A stretch of DNA of 64,000 bases, taken from Alloalcanivorax xiamenensis (GTDB lineage: Bacteria; Pseudomonadota; Gammaproteobacteria; Pseudomonadales; Alcanivoracaceae). The stretch lies in contig NZ_AQPF01000007.1 in NCBI RefSeq assembly GCF_009846745.1, positions 1-64,000 on the forward strand, given 5' to 3'. The notes under the pieces were generated by a model. That model saw only the letters and a list, made by a program, of their open reading frames with translations. It was not told the DNA's origin and did no database searches. The translations under genes and the position numbers were made by a program. Below, piece by piece: positions 44,973 to 54,515 of this stretch. Every line of letters starts with the position of its first letter. The first letter of the stretch is position 1.

Positions 44973-47291
44973 ATGATGGACCAGGACAATACCTTTCCCC
45001 TGTTGCTACGGAACTGGCTGCGATTGCAGCAGGACCGCATGCCCCGTTCCCAACGCGCCGCCGGCTTGTGCCGGATGATGGCGTCTACCCCGGAAGTGCG
45101 GCGGGCTTTCTACCTGTTCTGGCAGGCGGATGCCGGGGTTTACGACGACGCGGAAGGCCAGGCCGGTCTGCCACCAGGCCCCGGCGATCCGTTCCTGGCT
45201 TCGGATCATGCCTTGCACCAACGGCTGGCCGGAGAAACAGCGCTATCACTGAGCGAGTTGCGCGTCCTGCCCTGCTGGCTCGCCGGCCGGGTTCGACGCG
45301 CCGCTCTGCACCATGGCGCGATTCTGCCACTGTCGCTGGATGACGACAGCCCGGGCCTGCTGCTGTTGGAATTGTCCCCGCACTGCGGCAGCCAGTGGCT
45401 GCTCTCGCTGGCCGCCATGCTCAATCAACTGGCCCGCCCATTACCCCACCGGGAGGGGGCCTTTGCACTGCTCAGCAACGACCCCCAACTGATGGCGGTG
45501 CTTGATAATCACGGCCAGGCCGTCGATACCAACCACGCTCTGCAACAATGGCTCGGTGAACACCACATCGACGCCGGCACGTGCCTGCCAATCAACCACC
45601 AGGCCCTGGCCACCGCCTGCCTTTCCCAGGGCCGCGCCATCGTTGATGTGGAAGCGCGACTCGGTGATCGCATTTTACTGTGGAGCTTTATTCCCGACCT
45701 GCCTGGCCAACGCATCCTGGCCCGCGGCCGTGACGCCACCGAACAGCTACGGAACGAAAAGGCCGGCAACCGCGCCCGCCGCTTGTACCGTCTGATCACC
45801 GAGAACACCACTGATTTGATCTCGCGGCACACGCCGGACGGCGTTTTCCTTGACGCTTCGCCAGCCTCCTGGGGCTTGTTGGGCTACTGGCCGGAACAAT
45901 TACGCGGCACGGCGGTGCGGACGCTGTTTCATGAACAGGACCGGGAGCGGTTGCAACAACAGGCCAAGGCGGCGCTGGAGGAGTTGGGTTATCACACCAT
46001 GACCTATCAGATCCGCCACCGGCGCGGCCACTATCTGTGGTTCGAGACCGCCAGCCATGCCATCCGCGAGACCTATACCGGCGCGGTGGTGGAGGTGGTC
46101 AGCGTCACCCGCGACATTACCGCCCGGGTCCGGGCGGAAGAAAACCGCCGCCGTCTGGCCGAAGTAGTGGAAGCGAACACCGATCTGGTGCTGTTCGTCG
46201 GGCTCGACGAACGCCTCACCTACGCCAACCGTGCCGCTCGTGAGGCGCTGGCCATCGGCCCGGACCCGTGGCCGGATCTGGCCGAGTTATTCGCCGCCGA
46301 GGACATCCGGCGGCTGCGCGAACAAGGCTGGAACAGCGCCCGGGAACAAGGGGTGTGGACCAGCGAGGCGCAACTGCGCGCCGGCGACTCCGGCGAATCC
46401 TTTCCAGTATCCCTGGTACTGCTGGCCCATCGCGGCGCGGGCAACGACCAGTACTATTCCCTGGTTGCCCGGGATATGACCGAACGGGCCCTGCGCGAAG
46501 CCCAGCAACGCCGCCATCAGAATGAACTGGCGCAAAGCAGCCGGTTGATCGCCATGGGCGAACTGGCCTCCGGCATCGCCCATGAAATCAACCAGCCGCT
46601 GGCGGCGATCAGTAATTACGCCGCGGCCAGTCTGCGCCACCTTCGCTCGCTCCAATCACCTGTCCACGACAGTCCAACCGAATACGGCCCGGCGTCCGCT
46701 GCCGGGCCGAAAATCGAAAAAGTCGCCCAGGGTTTGAATCGTATCAGCGAACACGCCCACCATGCTTCGGAAGTGATCCGGCGGCTGCGCGCGTTTCTCC
46801 GCAAAGGTCAGCGGCGCCTGGAAGCGCTCGATATCAACACGGTGGCGAATCAAGCCATTCACCTTTGCGCCTGGGAAGCGGAGAGCCATCGTATTACCAT
46901 CGCCAGACAGTTTGCCGTGGACCTGCCGCCACTGTACGCGGACCGTATTCTGCTGGAACAGGTGCTGGTAAATCTGCTGCGTAACGCGCTCGACGCCAAT
47001 CGCGAACGCTGGCCGGAGCAACCCTCCGAAATCACCGTCGCCACCCTGCGCGCACCCGACAACTTCCTGGTGATCCGCGTCATTGATCAAGGCGCCGGTG
47101 CCGACCCCGAGACACTCAAGCATATGTTCACGCCGTTCTATACCAGCAAACCCGACGGCCTGGGGCTGGGATTGTCCATGAGCCGTTCCGTCATCGAAGG
47201 GCTCGGCGGTGAATTGAATGCCCGTTTGCTCGAACACGGACTGGAACTGTACTGCCGGCTGCCGCTGGCCCATAACGAGGAGACCCCATGA
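44973..47291 (+). CDS. PAS-domain sensor histidine kinase
   Basis: A 772-residue kinase with no signal peptide or transmembrane segment. The first 220 residues are unassigned, with a GAF/PAS-like look. Two PAS units follow: YRLITENTTDLISRHTPDGVF at about 271 and EVVEANTDLVLFVGLDERL at about 393, each with a PAC-like tail. The H-box is MGELASGIAHEINQPLAAI (His537), with an N-box NALDANRERW and G-boxes DQGAGADPE and GLGLGLSMSRSVIEGLGG. It resembles FixL/DctB-class kinases. Its stop overlaps the start of the response regulator (ATGA). Confidence 0.93.
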   Translation: MMDQDNTFPLLLRNWLRLQQDRMPRSQRAAGLCRMMASTPEVRRAFYLFWQADAGVYDDAEGQAGLPPGPGDPFLASDHALHQRLAGETALSLSELRVLPCWLAGRVRRAALHHGAILPLSLDDDSPGLLLLELSPHCGSQWLLSLAAMLNQLARPLPHREGAFALLSNDPQLMAVLDNHGQAVDTNHALQQWLGEHHIDAGTCLPINHQALATACLSQGRAIVDVEARLGDRILLWSFIPDLPGQRILARGRDATEQLRNEKAGNRARRLYRLITENTTDLISRHTPDGVFLDASPASWGLLGYWPEQLRGTAVRTLFHEQDRERLQQQAKAALEELGYHTMTYQIRHRRGHYLWFETASHAIRETYTGAVVEVVSVTRDITARVRAEENRRRLAEVVEANTDLVLFVGLDERLTYANRAAREALAIGPDPWPDLAELFAAEDIRRLREQGWNSAREQGVWTSEAQLRAGDSGESFPVSLVLLAHRGAGNDQYYSLVARDMTERALREAQQRRHQNELAQSSRLIAMGELASGIAHEINQPLAAISNYAAASLRHLRSLQSPVHDSPTEYGPASAAGPKIEKVAQGLNRISEHAHHASEVIRRLRAFLRKGQRRLEALDINTVANQAIHLCAWEAESHRITIARQFAVDLPPLYADRILLEQVLVNLLRNALDANRERWPEQPSEITVATLRAPDNFLVIRVIDQGAGADPETLKHMFTPFYTSKPDGLGLGLSMSRSVIEGLGGELNARLLEHGLELYCRLPLAHNEETP

Positions 47292-47926
47292 CCACCGGCA
47301 CACAAATCGTTTACGTGGTGGACGACGACCCCGGCATGCTGGAGTCCACCGTCTGGCTGTTGGAGTCGGTCGGTCTGGACGCCCGCCCGTTCACCAACGG
47401 CGGCGACTTTCTCGAAGCCTGCGTATCGGGAGCCAACGCCTGTGTGCTGCTGGACGTCCGCATGCCCACCCTGGGCGGACTGCATGTACAGCAGGCGATG
47501 AAGGATCGCGGGCTGGACTACCCCATCATCTTCGTCAGCGGCCATGCCGACGTGCCCATCGTGGTGCGAGCGTTCAAGGCCGGCGCCGTGGATTTCATCG
47601 AAAAGCCCTACAACGAACAACTGTTGCTGGACAGCGTGCAGCAGGCGCTCAATAGTGAACGCAAAGAGGATAAACAGGCCACCGGCCGGCAACAGGTGGA
47701 TGAAAAACTGGACACTCTCACACCCCGTGAGCGGGACGTGCTGCTGCCACTGGTCAAGGGCTACACCAACCGCGAGATCGCCGCGCAATTGGACGTCAGC
47801 GTCAAAACCGTGGATCTGTACCGGTCGCGGGTGATGAAGCGAATGGGCGCCGAACGCCTGCCGGATCTGGTCGGCATGGCGGTGGCCGCCGGGCTGGTGG
47901 ATCCGTTGCGATTGCGCGTGCCATGA
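47288..47926 (+). CDS. FixJ-family response regulator
   Basis: A 212-residue regulator. The receiver domain has VVDDDPGML, the phosphoacceptor Asp56 (LLDVRMP), VSGHAD and the Lys in FIEKPY. The C-terminal LuxR-type HTH runs from TPRERDVLLPLVKGYTNREIAAQLDVSVKTVDLYRSRV. It is coupled to the kinase by a 4-bp overlap. Targets are likely the adjacent acyl-CoA synthetase, though this is inference from position. Confidence 0.95.
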   Translation: MTTGTQIVYVVDDDPGMLESTVWLLESVGLDARPFTNGGDFLEACVSGANACVLLDVRMPTLGGLHVQQAMKDRGLDYPIIFVSGHADVPIVVRAFKAGAVDFIEKPYNEQLLLDSVQQALNSERKEDKQATGRQQVDEKLDTLTPRERDVLLPLVKGYTNREIAAQLDVSVKTVDLYRSRVMKRMGAERLPDLVGMAVAAGLVDPLRLRVP

Positions 47927-47959
47927 CGCCATTCGCGGCCAGGATCGCTCCCACGGAGG

Positions 47960-48805
47960 TTACGCTGACCACTCGGCGCTTTCCTCCGCCACCGCCCGCA
48001 ACACCCGAAAGGCCTGATCCAGCAGCGGGCCGTGTTTCCCCCGGGCGCGGGCGAGGTACACCGGATAGGTGAATTCCGGCGCATCGGCGACCCGTTCCAG
48101 CGTCCCCTCGCGCAGATGAGGCTCGGCCACGCGGGTACGAAAATAGCCGCTGCCCCCTTGCTGCAGCAGAAACTGAATCGCCAGCGGACCGAAATTCGCG
48201 GACACCGGCGAGCGCGCCCGCTCCGGCAAAGCGACGTCGTGCTGCTTGCGAAAATCCGCCCCCCAGTCCACGTAGACATAGGGCTCCTCGGTGCGGACCG
48301 ACCGCACCAGGATCAGTTTTTCTTCCAGCAGTTGCTCCACCTGCAACCCCGGCCAGTAAGCGGGCCGGTGCACCAGCGCCGCGTCCAGTACCCCCCTTTC
48401 CAGGCGTTCCTGCAACGCTTCGCCGTCGTGCACTTCGGCACGAGTGGCGACATTCGGGTGGTGCTGACGCAAGCGGGTAACCCAGTTCAGCAGCAGCGGA
48501 TTCCACAGACTGGTTTCACCACCCAGCACCAGCATATCCTCGGCCCCATCCGGCAACGGCAACTCCCGCCTCGCGGCTTCCCAAGTACGGACCAACTGAC
48601 TGGCATGCGGGGTGAAGCGTTCACCATGGGGCGTGAGCCGGGCCCCGGCCCGATTGCGCACGAACAGCCGGCAACCCAGTTGCCCTTCCAGGTTATGGAT
48701 GCGGGCGGTCACCGTGGTCTGGGTGATGTGCAGACGCTCGGCGGCGGCCATGAAACTGCCGGTACGGACAATCTCCAGAAACGTTCGGGCCAGATCGATA
48801 TCCAT
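47960..48805 (-). CDS. LysR family regulator of the sulfur cluster
   Basis: A 281-residue regulator with the HTH in FLEIVRTGSFMAAAERLHITQTTVTARIHNLEGQLGCRLFVRN, and an effector domain starting near residue 90 (MLVLGGETSLWN). It is divergent from cysJ with a 103-bp AT-rich gap, the usual layout for a LysR activator and its target. The ligand (a sulfur compound?) is not visible. The end of the gene faces the FixJ-type gene with 33 bp between stops. Confidence 0.92.
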   Translation of the reverse strand: MDIDLARTFLEIVRTGSFMAAAERLHITQTTVTARIHNLEGQLGCRLFVRNRAGARLTPHGERFTPHASQLVRTWEAARRELPLPDGAEDMLVLGGETSLWNPLLLNWVTRLRQHHPNVATRAEVHDGEALQERLERGVLDAALVHRPAYWPGLQVEQLLEEKLILVRSVRTEEPYVYVDWGADFRKQHDVALPERARSPVSANFGPLAIQFLLQQGGSGYFRTRVAEPHLREGTLERVADAPEFTYPVYLARARGKHGPLLDQAFRVLRAVAEESAEWSA

Positions 48806-48908
48806 GATTTATATCAACTTCTTTGAATTTAAACCGCATTCTATTTCATTATTTCTATTCAAAATACGTCCCCATACTGTCGGTCCACGTTGAAGTACGG
48901 AGCCGGAG

Positions 48909-50651
48909 ATGACGGCGCACGCCACACCGCCCCCTTTTTCCGACCCTCAATGGCGCCAGGTCCGACAATTACTGGGCGCCCTGGACGAGCGGCAACGCTG
49001 GTGGCTGAGCGGCTATCTCACCGCCACCGGCACAGCGCCGGACACCGCCGCGGCCAGGACGGACGCTCCGCATCCGGTGCTGATCGGCTACGGCACGGAA
49101 ACCGATAACTGCCGGCAACTGGCCAGGCTGTTGAGCGAACGTTGCGGAGCCGCGGGCATCGCCACGGAAGTGATTGATCTGGCCCGGTTGCGGCCCCGGC
49201 AACTGGCACGGCGCGATCACCTGGTGATCATCACCGCCACCCACGGCGACGGCGACCCGCCGGAACCGATCCAGGCGTTTTATCAGGGCCTGATGGGCGA
49301 CGATGCTCCAAAGCTGGACAACCTCAAATTCGCCGTATTGGCCCTGGGAGACAGCAGCTACGAGCGCTTCTGTGTCACCGGTCAGGAGTTCGATCAGCGT
49401 CTGGAGGCGCTGGGCGGCGAACGGCTGATCGCCCGGCAAGACTGTGACGTGGACTTCGAACAGCTGGCCCGGGACTGGATCGCCCGCCTGTTGGAAGCAT
49501 TGCCCAAGACCGGAAACACGGACGCGGCGCCGGGCCCATCGCCGGCCCCGGCCTCCAGCCCTTTTCGCTACGACAAACACCATCCGTTGACGGTGGAGGT
49601 GCTGGTCAACCAGAACCTGAGCGCCGCTGATCGCCGCCAGCCGATACACCATCTGGAGTTGGCCCTGGATCAAGCAATTCCGGACCTGCTCCCCGGCGAC
49701 GCCGTCGGTATTCTCGCCGACAACCCGCCCGAGCTGGTGGCGGCGGTGCTGGACGCCTGCGAGCTGTCCGGCGAGCAGCCGGTGACCGTGAACGATGACG
49801 CCCAGCCCCTGGTGCAGGCACTGCGCCAATCCCGGGATCTGACCATCGTCGGCACCGGTTTTCTCACCTTCTGGGCGGAACACAGCAATGCCCCGGCGCT
49901 GAAAACGCTGTGCGAAGCGGAGAGCCGGGAGCAGCGGGCCTTTCTCCGCCAGCATCAACTGCTCGATCTGCTCAGCCAGTATCCGGCACATGCGCCGGCC
50001 CAGGCTCTGGTAAACGCCCTGCGTCCCTTGCAACCCCGGCTCTATGACGTGGCCAACAGCCTGGCGGAGCTGGACGACGAGTTGCACCTTACCATCAAGG
50101 CGTTCCGCTATCCGTTCCGGGAACGGCACGAACAGGGTATCGCCTCCCGCTATCTGCTGGATTTGCAGCCCGGCGACCCGGTGCGGTTGTACCCGCATCG
50201 CAACACCCGTTTCCGTCTGCCGGATGACGACGCTCCGCTGATCCTGATTGCCGAAGGCACCGGCATCGCCCCTTATCGCGCTTTCCTGCAAGCGCTGTCA
50301 CAGCGGCCTCAACGCCCGCCGTGCTGGCTGGTGTTCGCTGAGCAGCGTTTCGAAGAGGACTTTCTTTATCAGCTGGATATTCAGCAGGCCCACGCGGATG
50401 GCGTGCTGGAACAGGTGGATACGGTGTTTTACCAGGACCGCCCCGGCGCCAGCCTGATCGATCCGCTGCTCAACCAGATCGATCGTCTGGCCAGTTGGAT
50501 CGAACAAGGCGCGCATCTCTACCTGTGTGGCGACAAGGGTCGATTGAGCGACCTGGAGAACAGCTTGAAAACCGCTCTGGACCAGCGCCAGGGAGACGGC
50601 GCCTGGAAGCAACTGGGCCGCAACAAGCGCCTGCACCGCAACCTGTATTGA
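48909..50651 (+). CDS. cysJ: sulfite reductase flavoprotein subunit
   Basis: A 580-residue diflavin reductase. The N-terminal flavodoxin domain has VLIGYGTETDNCRQLARLL (about 58-76), TATHGDGDPPEPIQAF and FAVLALGDSSYERFC. The FAD domain (about 215-435) has PRLYDVANSL in place of the usual RxYS, and the NADPH domain has LIAEGTGIAPYRAFLQ, FAEQRFEEDFLY and LYLCGDKGRLSDLE. It passes electrons from NADPH to the hemoprotein CysI. AGCCGGAG precedes the ATG. It is the first gene of a seven-gene plus-strand operon. Confidence 0.92.
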   Translation: MTAHATPPPFSDPQWRQVRQLLGALDERQRWWLSGYLTATGTAPDTAAARTDAPHPVLIGYGTETDNCRQLARLLSERCGAAGIATEVIDLARLRPRQLARRDHLVIITATHGDGDPPEPIQAFYQGLMGDDAPKLDNLKFAVLALGDSSYERFCVTGQEFDQRLEALGGERLIARQDCDVDFEQLARDWIARLLEALPKTGNTDAAPGPSPAPASSPFRYDKHHPLTVEVLVNQNLSAADRRQPIHHLELALDQAIPDLLPGDAVGILADNPPELVAAVLDACELSGEQPVTVNDDAQPLVQALRQSRDLTIVGTGFLTFWAEHSNAPALKTLCEAESREQRAFLRQHQLLDLLSQYPAHAPAQALVNALRPLQPRLYDVANSLAELDDELHLTIKAFRYPFRERHEQGIASRYLLDLQPGDPVRLYPHRNTRFRLPDDDAPLILIAEGTGIAPYRAFLQALSQRPQRPPCWLVFAEQRFEEDFLYQLDIQQAHADGVLEQVDTVFYQDRPGASLIDPLLNQIDRLASWIEQGAHLYLCGDKGRLSDLENSLKTALDQRQGDGAWKQLGRNKRLHRNLY

Positions 50652-50661
50652 GGAGACCGTG

Positions 50662-52359
50662 ATGAGCGATTCCCGTCCCGATCTCAGTCAGCCGGTGGAA
50701 CGACTGCACGAGAACGAACAACTGAAAGCCCGCAGCCGCCATCTGCGCGGCACCATCGCCGAGGGGCTCGACGACCTGCTCACCGGCGCGGTGCCCGGGG
50801 AAGACCCACTGCTGATGAAGTTCCATGGCATCTATCAGCAGGACGACCGCGACCGCCGCGCCGATCGCCGCCAGCGCCGCCTGGAACCGGCTTACCAGTT
50901 CATGGTGCGCCTGCGTATTCCCGGCGGTGTGCTGGACAAGCGCCAATGGCAGGGTCTGGACCGTCTTTCCCGTCTCTACGCCGAACGGGGCCTGCGCATC
51001 ACTACCCGGGGCACCGTTCAGTTGCATGGTGTGCGCAAATCGCAGCTGCGCTCGCTGATTCAAGGACTGCGGCCGTTAGGGCTGGACACCATCGCCGCCT
51101 GCGGCGACGACAGCCGCGGCGTGGTGTGCGGCGCCAATCCGTACTTGTCCAAAGCTCACGAGCGGGTGCAGCAGCTGGCGCGGATCACCAGTGACCGTCT
51201 GATTCCGAAAACCGGCGCCTATGCGGACATCTGGCATCAACAGCCAACGCCGGTGAGCGACGGCGAGGAGCCGCTCTATGGCAAGCTGTACCTGCCACGC
51301 AAATTCAAGGTCGGCTTCGTGCTGCCGCCAGTCAACGACGTCGACATCCACGGCCAGGATCTGGGCTATATCGCGGTGGTGGACAACGGCGATCTGATCG
51401 GCTTCAACGTCTGTGTCGGCGGCGGCATGGGTCAGTTGGACAACCGCGAGGACAGCTATCCCCGTCTGGCGGAGGAAATCGGTTTTATCGAGGCGGACGA
51501 GGCCCCCGCCTTCGCCGAATTGGTGATGAGCATCCAGCGCGACTTCGGTGATCGTCAGGATCGCCACCGGGCCCGTTTCAAATACACCCTGGATCGTCTC
51601 GGCCTGCCCTGGTTCCTGGAAGAACTGGAACGCCGTCGTGGCCGCCCGCTGGAGCCGGCCCTCGGCGTCCACTTCGACCACAACGGCGATCGACTTGGCT
51701 GGCAGCAGGGCGACGATGGCCTCTGGCACGCCACGCTCTATGTGGAAAGCGGCCGCGTGGACGATGCCCTGCGCACCCAACTGGGCGGCTTTCTGGAACA
51801 GTATGGCGGCCGCCTGCGGCTAACCACCAACCAGAACCTGCAGTTGACCCATATCGAGACGCACGAGCTGGAACAGGTGCAATGGCGCCTTGAAGACCTG
51901 GGACTGGATTGGCGCCTCGATCCGGAAGCGCAGGCCGCCCATACCCTCAGTTGCGTGGCACTGCCGACCTGCGGCCTGGCCATGGCCGAGGCGGAACGTT
52001 ACTTACCCACGTTTCTGGAGCGCTTCCAGCGGCTCAAGGGCCAATACGGACTGCGCGAGGAACCCATCACCCTGCGTCTGACCGGCTGCCCCAACGGCTG
52101 CGCCCGGCCTTATCTGGCCGAGATCGCCCTCACCGGCCGCGCCCCAGGGCTGTACAACCTGTATCTGGGCGGCAGCTTTCATGGCGACCGGCTGGCGCAA
52201 CTGTACGCCGGCAACGTGGACGAAGAACGCTTCCTCGCGTTGCTCGCGCCCATGTTCGAACGCTATGCCGGCCAACGACGTGATGGCGAACATTTCGGTG
52301 ACTTCCTGCTGCGCAAGCAGCTGCTGGAAGAACGTCCGCTGACTTCCCTTTCTTCCTGA
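50662..52359 (+). CDS. cysI: sulfite reductase hemoprotein subunit
   Basis: A 565-residue enzyme that reduces sulfite to sulfide with six electrons. The siroheme/4Fe-4S ligands are complete: C431 and C437 (CVALPTC) and C476 and C480 (CPNGC). It has two nitrite/sulfite reductase ferredoxin-like repeats (LRITTRGTVQLHG, LRLTTNQNLQLTHI). ATG 50662, preceded by an in-frame GTG at 50659, lies 10 bp after cysJ. Substrate could be nitrite in distant relatives, but the pairing with CysJ supports sulfite. Confidence 0.93.
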   Translation: MSDSRPDLSQPVERLHENEQLKARSRHLRGTIAEGLDDLLTGAVPGEDPLLMKFHGIYQQDDRDRRADRRQRRLEPAYQFMVRLRIPGGVLDKRQWQGLDRLSRLYAERGLRITTRGTVQLHGVRKSQLRSLIQGLRPLGLDTIAACGDDSRGVVCGANPYLSKAHERVQQLARITSDRLIPKTGAYADIWHQQPTPVSDGEEPLYGKLYLPRKFKVGFVLPPVNDVDIHGQDLGYIAVVDNGDLIGFNVCVGGGMGQLDNREDSYPRLAEEIGFIEADEAPAFAELVMSIQRDFGDRQDRHRARFKYTLDRLGLPWFLEELERRRGRPLEPALGVHFDHNGDRLGWQQGDDGLWHATLYVESGRVDDALRTQLGGFLEQYGGRLRLTTNQNLQLTHIETHELEQVQWRLEDLGLDWRLDPEAQAAHTLSCVALPTCGLAMAEAERYLPTFLERFQRLKGQYGLREEPITLRLTGCPNGCARPYLAEIALTGRAPGLYNLYLGGSFHGDRLAQLYAGNVDEERFLALLAPMFERYAGQRRDGEHFGDFLLRKQLLEERPLTSLSS

Positions 52360-52373
52360 TCCTGGAGACGTCC

Positions 52374-52700
52374 ATGTCCGACTATCTGTTCATCCAAAGC
52401 CAGGACCCGTTTACCGAGGTCCGCTGCGCGGCGCAATACCGATTGGCCCGTCAGCTCCGCGAGGCTGGCCATCAAGTTGCCGTTCTATTGGTGCAGAACG
52501 GCGTCGTGCCCGCCCGCCGGGACGCCCGCGATGGCGCTTTTGACACTTTGATCGCCAGCGGTGTCGCGGTCAGCGCCGATGGCTTCTCATTGAAGCAACG
52601 GGAAATCGAAGCCTCGGATTTGAAAGCCGACGTGGCGGTGGGCGATGTCGGCGATGCCATCGAAGCGCTGCTGGCCGGCGCCAAAGTGATCTGGAACTAG
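52374..52700 (+). CDS. DsrE-family small protein 1
   Basis: A 108-residue protein with the DsrE/DsrF-like fold: YLFIQSQDPFTEVRCAAQYRLARQLREAGHQVAVLLVQNGVV, ending in KVIWN. It has a single cysteine (C18), which is not at the usual sulfur-carrying position. It follows cysI by 14 bp and precedes two further DsrE-like genes, so it may be a structural partner in a heteromer. Confidence 0.8.
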   Translation: MSDYLFIQSQDPFTEVRCAAQYRLARQLREAGHQVAVLLVQNGVVPARRDARDGAFDTLIASGVAVSADGFSLKQREIEASDLKADVAVGDVGDAIEALLAGAKVIWN

Positions 52701-52708
52701 GAGGACCC

Positions 52709-53122
52709 ATGAACAACCCGAAAACCCTGACCTTCGCCTTCATGGATCCACCCTTCGAAAGCGAACGCACGGTGACCTTCTTCCGCCTGCTGGATGCCGC
52801 TCTGGAGCGTGGCGCTTCGCTGCGAGTCTTCGCTTATGAGGGGGCCGTGGCCCTGGCTTTCGCCAGACAGTCCCCTCACGGCAACGCGGTGCACGGCCGT
52901 GACGCGGCGGAAGAAGATCATCCGCTGACCCGGGAATGGATCCGGGCGCTGCAGGAGAAAGCCGCCGCCAAAACGTTGAGCTTCGAGTGGATAAACTGCG
53001 GTCTGTGCGTGGACGAACGCGGCGTCAATGAGGTGATCGACGGCTGCGGCCGGGGCGGCCCGCCGGACCTGTGGCGCTACGCCAGTGACGCCTTCAATAC
53101 CCTGACCATCGGCACGAGGTAA
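52709..53122 (+). CDS. DsrE-family small protein 2 (cysteine-bearing)
   Basis: A 137-residue DsrE-like protein: TLTFAFMDPPFESERTVTFF at the N-terminus, LRVFAYEGAVALAFAR, and a cysteine-rich FEWINCGLCVDERGVNEVIDGCGRGG with C97, C100 and C113. In DsrE/TusD proteins a cysteine in this part carries persulfide sulfur. This is the most likely active subunit of the three. It starts 8 bp after the previous gene. Confidence 0.82.
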   Translation: MNNPKTLTFAFMDPPFESERTVTFFRLLDAALERGASLRVFAYEGAVALAFARQSPHGNAVHGRDAAEEDHPLTREWIRALQEKAAAKTLSFEWINCGLCVDERGVNEVIDGCGRGGPPDLWRYASDAFNTLTIGTR

Positions 53123-53127
53123 GCGCC

Positions 53128-53508
53128 ATGAAAGTACTGCAGGTTATCGATCAAGCCTTCCGCACCACGGTGGAAGAACAGGACGACACCATTCTCTGGC
53201 TGACACGGTCCATGCGCGGCGCCGGTGGCGATTTGCAAGTGCTGCTCAGCGGCCATGGCGTGCACTACGCGGTGCTGAGTCAACGCCAACCACCGCTGGA
53301 GCTGGGTAACTGGAAACAAAGCCAACCGGCGGAACTGCTGCGTGACCTGACCGATCTCACCGAAAGCGGCGTTCCCATCTTCGCGGTACGTGAGGATCTG
53401 GAGGAGCGCGGCCTCGCCAACCTGCCCCTGCAAGCCGGCGTGGAACTGGTGAGCCAGACCGGACTGGTGGATCTGTACCAGCAGGCCGATCAAATATGGC
53501 AGTGGTAG
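53128..53508 (+). CDS. DsrE/DsrH-like small protein 3
   Basis: A 126-residue protein: MKVLQVIDQAFRTTVEEQDDTILWLTRSMRGAGGDLQVLLSGHGVHYA, then VPIFAVREDLEERGL and LVSQTGLVDLYQQADQIWQW. The layout fits the DsrE/TusC-like fold, and it contains no cysteine. It starts 5 bp after protein 2 and overlaps the next gene by 13 bp. It probably completes a DsrEFH-like three-subunit complex. Confidence 0.78.
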   Translation: MKVLQVIDQAFRTTVEEQDDTILWLTRSMRGAGGDLQVLLSGHGVHYAVLSQRQPPLELGNWKQSQPAELLRDLTDLTESGVPIFAVREDLEERGLANLPLQAGVELVSQTGLVDLYQQADQIWQW

Positions 53509-54506
53509 CACCGTCGGCACTACGCACCCCGCTTTGCCAGCAATTGGGCTGCGCTTACCCGATCTTGCTGGCCGGCATGGGCGGCGTCGCCCGGCACCGG
53601 CTGGCCGCGGCGGTCTGCCAGGCCGGTGGCTTCGGCGTGCTGGGCATGGTGCGCGAGCCGGTGGAACGAATCCGCGATGAAGTCCTGGCGTTACGACACC
53701 TCACTGATAAACCGTTCGCGGTCAATCTGATCCCCGCGGCCACCGATCCCGCTCTGCTCCATCAGCAAGTGCATACTTGTCTGAACCTTCAGGTGCCGTT
53801 CGTGGTGCTGTTCTGGGACGTGGACAGCGCCCTGATACGCCACCTGGTCAGCGAAGGCATTGGTGTCATTCACCAGGTCGGCAGTCGCTGGGACGCCGAG
53901 CTGGCCATCGACGCCGGCGCTGAAATCATCATCGCCCAGGGCTGGGAGGCCGGCGGTCACGTACGCGGCCAAATCGGTACCTTGAGCCTGCTGGCCGAAC
54001 TCGTTCCATTCTGTCCGGTGCCCGTGGTGGCGTCCGGCGGCATCGCCAATGGCCGGTCCCTGGTGGCGGCCCTTGCCCTCGGCGCCCAAGGCGCGAGCCT
54101 GGGCAGCGCCTTCCTGGCCACGCAAGAGGCCAATGCCCATCGTCACCATCAACAAAGACTGCTCAACGCGGAAGCCGGTGATACCGTGCACTGCCGCCAT
54201 TTTACCCGCAACTGGCATGAGCCGGCCCCGGTAAGGGTGCTGCGTAGCCGCGTTACCCGGGGGGAATACGACGATTTGCGGCATGTGCGGATTTCCGAGA
54301 TCATCGGGGAGCAGGACGGGCAGCCGGTTTATCTGTTCTCCACCGACTCGCCACTGGCCGATGCCCGCGGTGAAGTCGATGACATGGCGTTGTACGCCGG
54401 ACAATCCTGCGGACAGATTCAGCAACTGCTGAGCGCGAAGCAACGTCTGAACCGCATCATCGAGGAGGCCGCCGAAACCCTGACCCGGTTAACCAGCGCC
54501 CCATGA
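53496..54506 (+). CDS. nitronate monooxygenase-like flavoprotein
   Basis: A 336-residue TIM-barrel FMN protein. It has YPILLAGMGGVARHRLAAAVCQAGGFGVLG, the FAVNLIP strand, IIAQGWEAGGHVRG (family glycine/His loop), and PVVASGGIANGRSLVAALALGAQGASLGSAFL (phosphate-binding). It would oxidise nitronates or act on an analogous substrate. It overlaps the previous gene by 13 bp, so it belongs to the sulfur operon, an unusual pairing. Confidence 0.88.
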   Translation: MAVVAPSALRTPLCQQLGCAYPILLAGMGGVARHRLAAAVCQAGGFGVLGMVREPVERIRDEVLALRHLTDKPFAVNLIPAATDPALLHQQVHTCLNLQVPFVVLFWDVDSALIRHLVSEGIGVIHQVGSRWDAELAIDAGAEIIIAQGWEAGGHVRGQIGTLSLLAELVPFCPVPVVASGGIANGRSLVAALALGAQGASLGSAFLATQEANAHRHHQQRLLNAEAGDTVHCRHFTRNWHEPAPVRVLRSRVTRGEYDDLRHVRISEIIGEQDGQPVYLFSTDSPLADARGEVDDMALYAGQSCGQIQQLLSAKQRLNRIIEEAAETLTRLTSAP

Positions 54507-54515
54507 GGTTCCAAC

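Noticed and set aside
48969..50291. 440-codon frame opposite cysJ
   Set aside because: Antisense shadow of an unambiguous diflavin reductase.
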